A stretch of 64,000 nt of DNA, from NCBI GenBank assembly GCA_964058805.1, contig CAXKVV010002144.1, forward strand, positions 930,001 through 994,000. The letters are read 5' to 3'. A program made the position numbers and the translations under genes. The notes beneath the pieces are model-generated. The model ran no database searches. It was not told where the DNA came from and saw nothing but the letters and a program-made list of their open reading frames with translations. Every line of letters starts with the position of its first letter. Position 1 is the stretch's first letter. Origin of the DNA: Schoenoplectus triqueter. Lineage: Eukaryota > Streptophyta > Magnoliopsida > Poales > Cyperaceae. Shown piece after piece: positions 59,701 to 64,000 of the stretch.

Positions 59701-60599
59701 ACTCGGTTTCGGCGGTCCAGAGGGCGTCGAGTACCGTTTTCATGTTTTGCGCTCCCGGACTCGTTTTCGTCGGTACCGAGGGCGTAGGGTCCCGTTTTCA
59801 TATTTTGCGCACCCCGACTCGTTTTCGGCGGTACCGATGGCGTCGGGACCCGTTTTCATGTTTTGCGCTCTCGGACTCGAGTTCGGCGGTACCGAGGGCG
59901 TCGGGTCCCGTTTTCATGTTTTGCGCCCCCGGACTCGTTTTCGGTGGTACCGAGGGCGTCGGGTCCCGTTTTCATGTTTTGCGTGCCCGAACTCGGTTTC
60001 GGCGGTACCGAGGGCGTCGGATCCCGTGTTCAAGTTTTGCGCTCCGCGACTCGTTTTCGGCGGTACCGAGGGCGTCGGGTCCCGTGTTCATGTTTTGCGC
60101 TCCGCGACTCGTTTTCGGCGGTACCGATGGCGTCGGGACCCGTTTTCATGTTTTGCGCTCTCGGACTCGTTTTCGGCGGTACCGATGTCGTCGGGTCCCG
60201 TTTTCATGTTTTGCGCGCCCGAACTCGGTTTCGGCGGTACCGAGTGCGTCGGGTCCCGTTTTCATGTTTTGCTCTCCCGGACTCGTTTTCGGCGGTACCA
60301 AGGTCGTCGGGTCCCGTTTTCATGTTTTGCGCTCCCCGACTCATTTTCGGTGGTACCGATGGCATCGCGACCCGTTTTCATCTTTTGCGCTCTCGGACTC
60401 GTTTTCGGCGGTACCGAGGGCGTCGGGACCCGTTATCATGTTTTGCGCTCCCGGACCCGGTTTCGGCGGTACCGAGGGCGTCGGGTCCCGTTTTCATGTT
60501 TTGCGCTCCCCGACTCATTTTCGGTGGTACCGATGGCGTCGAGACCCGTTTTCATGTTTTGCACTCTCGAACTCGTTTTCGGCGGTACCGAGGGCGTCG
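56712..60599. repeat. A-subfamily block
   Basis: A-type monomers of the kinds seen at 22-43 kb, including the CTCGTAG marker (TAG ends near 57670), the CTGCGCCGAGGGCGTCGC monomer, CATATTTTGCGC with GAGGGAGTCGTG, and ACTAATTTTCAGTGG near 58428. The block links the right end of the window to the central HOR region by monomer type, but no complete 11-mer or 52-mer unit is present. Confidence 0.88.
58549..59200. repeat. Third, partial copy of the A segment found between B blocks
   Basis: CATGTTATGCGC at 58640, followed by GTGCCGAGGGCGTCGAG, a TTTTTTTCGCTCC variant, GGTTCCGATGG, CGGTCCCGAGGGCGTCCGG and TTTTTGTCGGTATCG, follows the order of 51451 and 53771. Here it lies within A sequence with no B neighbours. 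Confidence 0.78.
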
Positions 60600-61390
60600 G
60601 GACCCGTTATCATGTTTTGCGCTCCCGGACCCAGTTTCGGCGGTACCGAGGGCGTCGGGTTCCGTTTTCTTGTTTTGCGCTCCTCGACTCATTTTCGGCG
60701 GTACCGATGGCGTCGAGACCCGTTTTCATGTTTTGCGCTCTCGGACTCGTTTTCGGCTGCGCCGAGGGCGTCGCGTCTCGTTTTCATATTTTGCGCGCCC
60801 GGACTCATTTTCGGCGGTACCGAGGGAGTCGTGTCCCATTTTCATGTTTTGCGCGCCCGGACGCGTCGGGTCCCGTTTTCCAGTTTTGCGCTCCCGGACT
60901 CGTTTTCGGCGGTGCCGAGTGCGTCGGGTCCCGTTTTCATGTTTTATGTTCCCGGACTCGTCTTCGGCGGTAACGAGGGAGTCGTGTCCCGTTTTCATGT
61001 TTTGCGCGCCCGAACTCATTTTCGGAGGTACCGAGGGAGTCGGGTCCCGTTTTCATATTTTGCGCCCCCGAACAAGTTTTCGGCGCTTCCGAAGGCGTAG
61101 GGTCACTTTTTCATGTTTATCGCTCCGGTACTCATTTTCGGCGGTACCGTTGGCGTCGGGTCCCGTTTTCATGTTTTGCGCTCCCGGACTCGTTTTCGAC
61201 GGCGCCGCGTGCGTCTGGTCCCGTTTTCATGTTTTGCGCACCCGGACTCGTTTTCGGCGGCGCCGAGATCGTCGGGTCCCGTTTTCATGTTTTGCGCGCC
61301 CGGACTCATTTTCGGCGATACCGAGGGCGTCGGGTCTCGTTTTCATGTTTTGCGCTCCCCGAGTCGGTTTCGGCAGTAACGAGGGCGTCG
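60600..61390. repeat. 791-bp tandem duplication, copy 1
   Basis: TCCGTTTTCTTGTTTTGCGC at 60661 recurs at 61452, offset 791 = 14 x 58 minus 21. The 21 missing bases are in CCCGGACGCGTCGGG near 60858, where monomer 28 joins 50. The unit mixes A monomers with one B-like monomer (GGTGCCGAGTGCG) and includes GGTCACTTTTTCATG and the TTATCGCTCCGGTACTC variant. Confidence 0.87.
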
Positions 61391-62181
61391 GGTCCCGTTA
61401 TCATGTTTTGCGCTCCCGGACCCGGTTTCGGCGGAACCGAGGGCGTCGGGTTCCGTTTTCTTGTTTTGCGCTCCTCGACTCATTTTCGGCGGTACCGATG
61501 GCGTCGAGACCCGTTTTCATGTTTTGCGCTCTCGGACTCGTTTTCGGCTGCGCCGAGGGCGTCGCGTCTCGTTTTCATATTTTGCGCGCCCGGACTCATT
61601 TTCGGCGGTACCGAGGGAGTCGTGTCCCATTTTCATGTTTTGCGCGCCCGGACGCGTCGGGTCCCGTTTTCCAGTTTTGCGCTCCCGGACTCGTTTTCGG
61701 CGGTGCCGAGTGCGTCGGGTCCCGTTTTCATGTTTTATGTTCCCGGACTCGTTTTCGGCGGTAACGAGGGAGTCGTGTCCCGTTTTCATGTTTTGCGCGC
61801 CCGAACTCATTTTCGGAGGTACCGAGGGAGTCGGGTCCCGTTTTCATATTTTGCGCCCCCGAACAAGTTTTCGGCGCTTCCGAAGGCGTAGGGTCACTTT
61901 TTCATGTTTATCGCTCCGGTACTCATTTTCGGCGGTACCGTTGGCGTCGGGTCCCGTTTTCATGTTTTGCGCTCCCGGACTCGTTTTCGACGGCGCCGCG
62001 TGCGTCTGGTCCCGTTTTCATGTTTTGCGCACCCGGACTCGTTTTCGGCGGCGCCGAGATCGTCGGGTCCCGTTTTCATGTTTTGCGCGCCCGGACTCAT
62101 TTTCGGCGATACCGAGGGCGTCGGGTCTCGTTTTCATGTTTTGCGCTCCCCGAGTCGGTTTCGGCAGTAACGAGGGCGTCG
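61391..62181. repeat. 791-bp tandem duplication, copy 2
   Basis: Near-identical partner of 60600-61390, with the same 21-bp deletion near 61649. One visible difference is CTCGTTTTCGG near 61749 for CTCGTCTTCGG in copy 1. A third partial echo of GGTCACTTTTTCATG and TTATCGCTCCGGTACTC lies near 62970. Confidence 0.87.
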
Positions 62182-63066
62182 GGTCCCGTTTTCATGTTTT
62201 GCGCTCCCGGACCCGTTTTCGGCGGTATCGAGGGCGTCGAGTGCTATTTTCATATTTTTCCCTCTCGGACACGGTTTCGGTAGTACCGACGCCGTCGGGT
62301 CCCGTTTTCATGTTTTGCGCGCCCGGACTCGGTTTCGACGGTACCAAGGGTGTCGCGTCTCGTTTTCATGTTTTGCGCTCCCGGACTCGTTTTCGGCGGT
62401 ACCGAGGGCGTCGGGTCCCGTTTTCATATTTTAAGCTACCAGACTCATTTTCGACGGCAAGAAGGGCGTCGGGTCCCGTTTTCTAATTTTGGGCGACCGA
62501 ACTCATTTTCGGAGGTACCGAGGGCGTAGGGTCCCGTTTTTAATGTTTTGCCCTCCCGTACTCGTGTTCGACGTTACCGAGGGTGCCAAGTCCAGTTTTA
62601 ATGTTTTGCGCTCCCGGACTCGTTTTCGGCAGTACGGAGGGTGTCGGGTATCGTTTTCGGTGGTAACGAGGAAGTCGGGTCCCATTTTCATATTTTGCCC
62701 TCCCGGACACGGTTTCGGTAGTACCGAGGCCGTCGGGTCCCGTTTTCTTTTTTTGCGCGCCCCGACTCGGTTTCGGCGGTACCGAGGGCGTCGGGTCCCG
62801 TTTTCATGTATTGCGCTCCCAGACTCATTTTCGGCGGTACCGAGGGCGTCGACTCCTCTTTTCATATTTTGCGCTCTCGGACTCGATTTCGGCTGTGCCG
62901 AGGGCTTCGGGTGCCGTTTTCATGTTTTGCGCCCCCGAACAAGTTTTCAGCGCTACCGAAGGCGTAGGGTCACTTTTTCATGTTTATCGCTCCGGTACTC
63001 GTTTTCGGCGGTACCGTGGGCGTCGGGTCCCGTTTTCATGTTTTGCGCTCCCGCACTCGTTTTCGG
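62182..63066. repeat. Most degenerate stretch of the array
   Basis: Monomers are still recognisable but carry more changes each than elsewhere: ATATTTTTCCCTCTCGG, GACGGCAAGAAGGGCG, TTCTAATTTTGGGCGACC, TTTTTAATGTTTTGCCC, GTGTTCGACGTTACC and GTGCCAAGTCCAG. A 31-bp monomer lies at 62652-62658. No local duplication is visible, which fits a stretch that has escaped homogenisation. Confidence 0.8.
62652..62658 (+). other. 27-bp monomer deletion junction
   Basis: TATCGTTTTCGGTGG joins the two CGTTTTC copies of one monomer, as at 26459, 46398 and 47818. Confidence 0.8.
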
Positions 63067-64000
63067 CGGTGCCGAGTGCGTCGGGTCCCTTTTTCTTTTT
63101 TTGCGCTCCCGGAATCGTTTTCGGGGGTGCCGAGTGCGTCGGGTCCCGTTTTTACGTTTTGCAAGCCCGGACTCATTTTCGGCGGTGTCGGGTGCGTCGT
63201 GTCCCGCTTTCACGTTTTGCGCGCCCGGACTCATTTTCGACAGTCACGTGGGAGACGGGTCCCGTTTTCATGTTGTGCGCTCCCGGAATCGTTTTCGGCA
63301 GTGCCGAGTGCTTGAGTCCCGTTTTCACGTTTTGCGCTCCCGGACTCGTTTTCGGCGGTGCCGAGTGCGTCGGGTCCCTTTTTCACGTTTTGCGCGCCAG
63401 GATTCGTTTTCGGCGGTGCCGTGTGCGTCGGGTCCCATTTTCACCTTTTGCGCGCCCGGACTCATTTTCGGCGGTGCCGAGTTCGTCGGGTCCCGTTTTC
63501 CCGTTTTGCGCGCCCGGACTTGTTTTCGGCGGTCACGTGGGAGTCATGTCCTGTTTTCAAGTTTTGCGCTACCGGACAAATTTTCGGCGCTGCGGAGTGC
63601 GTCGGGTTCCGTTTTCACGTTTTGCGCGCCCGGACTCATTTCCGGCGGTGCCGAGTGCGTCGGGTGCCGCTTTCAAGTTTTTTGCTCCCTGACTCATTAT
63701 CGGCGGTACCGAGTGCTCGGGTCCCGTTTTCAGGTTTTGCGCTCCCGGACTCGTTTTCGGCGGTGCCGAGTGCGTCGCGTACCGTTTTTACGTTTTGCAC
63801 GCCCGGACTCGTTTTCGGCGGTGCCGAGTGGTTTGTGTCCCGTTTTCACGTTTAGCGCGCCCGGACTCGTTTTCGGCGGTGCCGAGTGCGTCGGGTTCCG
63901 TTTTCACGTTTTGCGCGCCCGGACTCGTTTTCGGCGGTCACGTGGGAGTCGGGTCCCGTTTTCATGTTTTGCGCTCCGTGACTCGTTTTCGGCGGTGCCG
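63067..64000. repeat. Fourth subfamily-B block (cut by window edge)
   Basis: B monomers resume in register at about 63067 (GGTGCCGAGTGCG). From 63141 to the window end they match 55556-56415 at offset 7,585 bp, including TTTTTACGTTTTGCAAG, ATGTTGTGCGC, CACGTG at 63245, 63534 and 63939, and the ATTATCGG monomer. The A-to-B passage here differs from that of the partner. Confidence 0.9.

Larger units (their letters stand above)
1..64000. repeat. 58-bp monomer satellite array filling the window
   Basis: The same 58-bp unit recurs head to tail from the first base (which falls at monomer position 2) to the last (monomer position 46), always in the same orientation. Landmarks are CCCGTTTTCATG at monomer 1-12, TTTTGCGC at 13-20, GGACTCG at 25-31, CGTTTTC at 30-36, the KpnI palindrome GGTACC at 40-45 and GCGTCGGGT at 50-58. 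The hand consensus is C17 G19 A4 T18, giving about 62% GC, strong T-over-A asymmetry and 9 CpG per monomer. Most monomers differ by a few substitutions at preferred places (21-27, 31-32, 38-43, 48, 55-58). Length variants of 57, 56, 46, 37, 31 and 18 bp exist. No unique sequence interrupts the array, so there is no gene-free stretch to describe separately. Satellite identity is certain. Chromosomal role (centromeric, subtelomeric or other) and species cannot be told from the sequence. Confidence 0.97.

Noticed and set aside
1..64000. CRISPR array
   Set aside because: Periodicity is regular, but there are no unique spacers between constant repeats. The whole 58-bp unit is conserved, and no cas-like gene is present.
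1..64000. CENP-B box in the monomer
   Set aside because: I looked for the core TTCG-N4-A-N2-CGGG on both strands. The closest stretch, TTCGGCGGTACCGAGGG, has T where A is required and lacks the correctly spaced CGGG.
1..64000. Bacterial tandem-repeat protein gene (for example TAL-like or RTX-like)
   Set aside because: A repeat length not divisible by 3, frame-changing indels throughout and identical peptides in three frames exclude selection for a protein repeat. The peptide matches no repeat family I know.
1..64000. Transposon or retroelement insertion, rRNA, tRNA or telomeric repeat
   Set aside because: No stretch departs from the 58-bp pattern for more than part of a monomer, and I see no terminal repeats, target-site duplications, poly-A tails, tRNA folds or short telomeric runs.

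Overview
The whole 64-kb window is one uninterrupted tandem-repeat (satellite) array. I see no gene, RNA gene, transposon or unique sequence in it. The basic unit is a 58-bp monomer, repeated about 1,100 times head to tail in one orientation. Monomer landmarks, numbered from the CCCG that follows the GGGT junction, are CCCGTTTTCATG (1-12), TTTTGCGC (13-20), GGACTCG (25-31), a second CGTTTTC (30-36), GGTACC (40-45) and GCGTCGGGT (50-58). The window starts and ends inside the array, so neither edge is visible. Arrays of this size and layered structure are typical of eukaryotic heterochromatin (centromeric, pericentromeric or subtelomeric satellite). The sequence does not identify the species. 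The hand-built monomer is about 62% GC with 9 CpG per 58 bp (observed/expected about 1.6), so it has not lost CpG the way old, heavily methylated vertebrate satellites usually do.

Layout. From 1 to about 12,440 there are two consecutive copies of a very long higher-order repeat (HOR) of about 109 monomers (6,314 bp). From 12,441 to 30,620 there is a mosaic of related monomers with many local duplications of 174 to 1,334 bp. From 30,621 to 43,046 two pairs of an 11-monomer HOR (638 bp) flank a 52-monomer HOR (3,001 bp). The latter is present as two full units, one with an internal 4-monomer deletion, and one with an internal 33-monomer deletion. From 43,047 to 47,817 the monomers shift to a GCGCGCCCGG form. 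From 47,818 a second subfamily (B) appears, marked by CACG for CATG, GGTGCC for GGTACC and GAGTGCG for GAGGGCG. It alternates with the first subfamily (A) in blocks to the end of the window. A recurring B variant carries CACGTG.

Nothing here works together as genes would. The very long open frames (up to about 1,900 codons on the + strand) follow from monomer composition. The plus strand has only four A per monomer and no stop in any frame. Because 58 leaves remainder 1 on division by 3, all three frames read the same cyclic 58-residue peptide. The biological content lies in how the array evolved. Nearly every duplication offset I measured is a whole number of monomers, minus small internal indels that I can account for base by base. 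This points to in-register unequal exchange or replication slippage. All identity statements are by eye.
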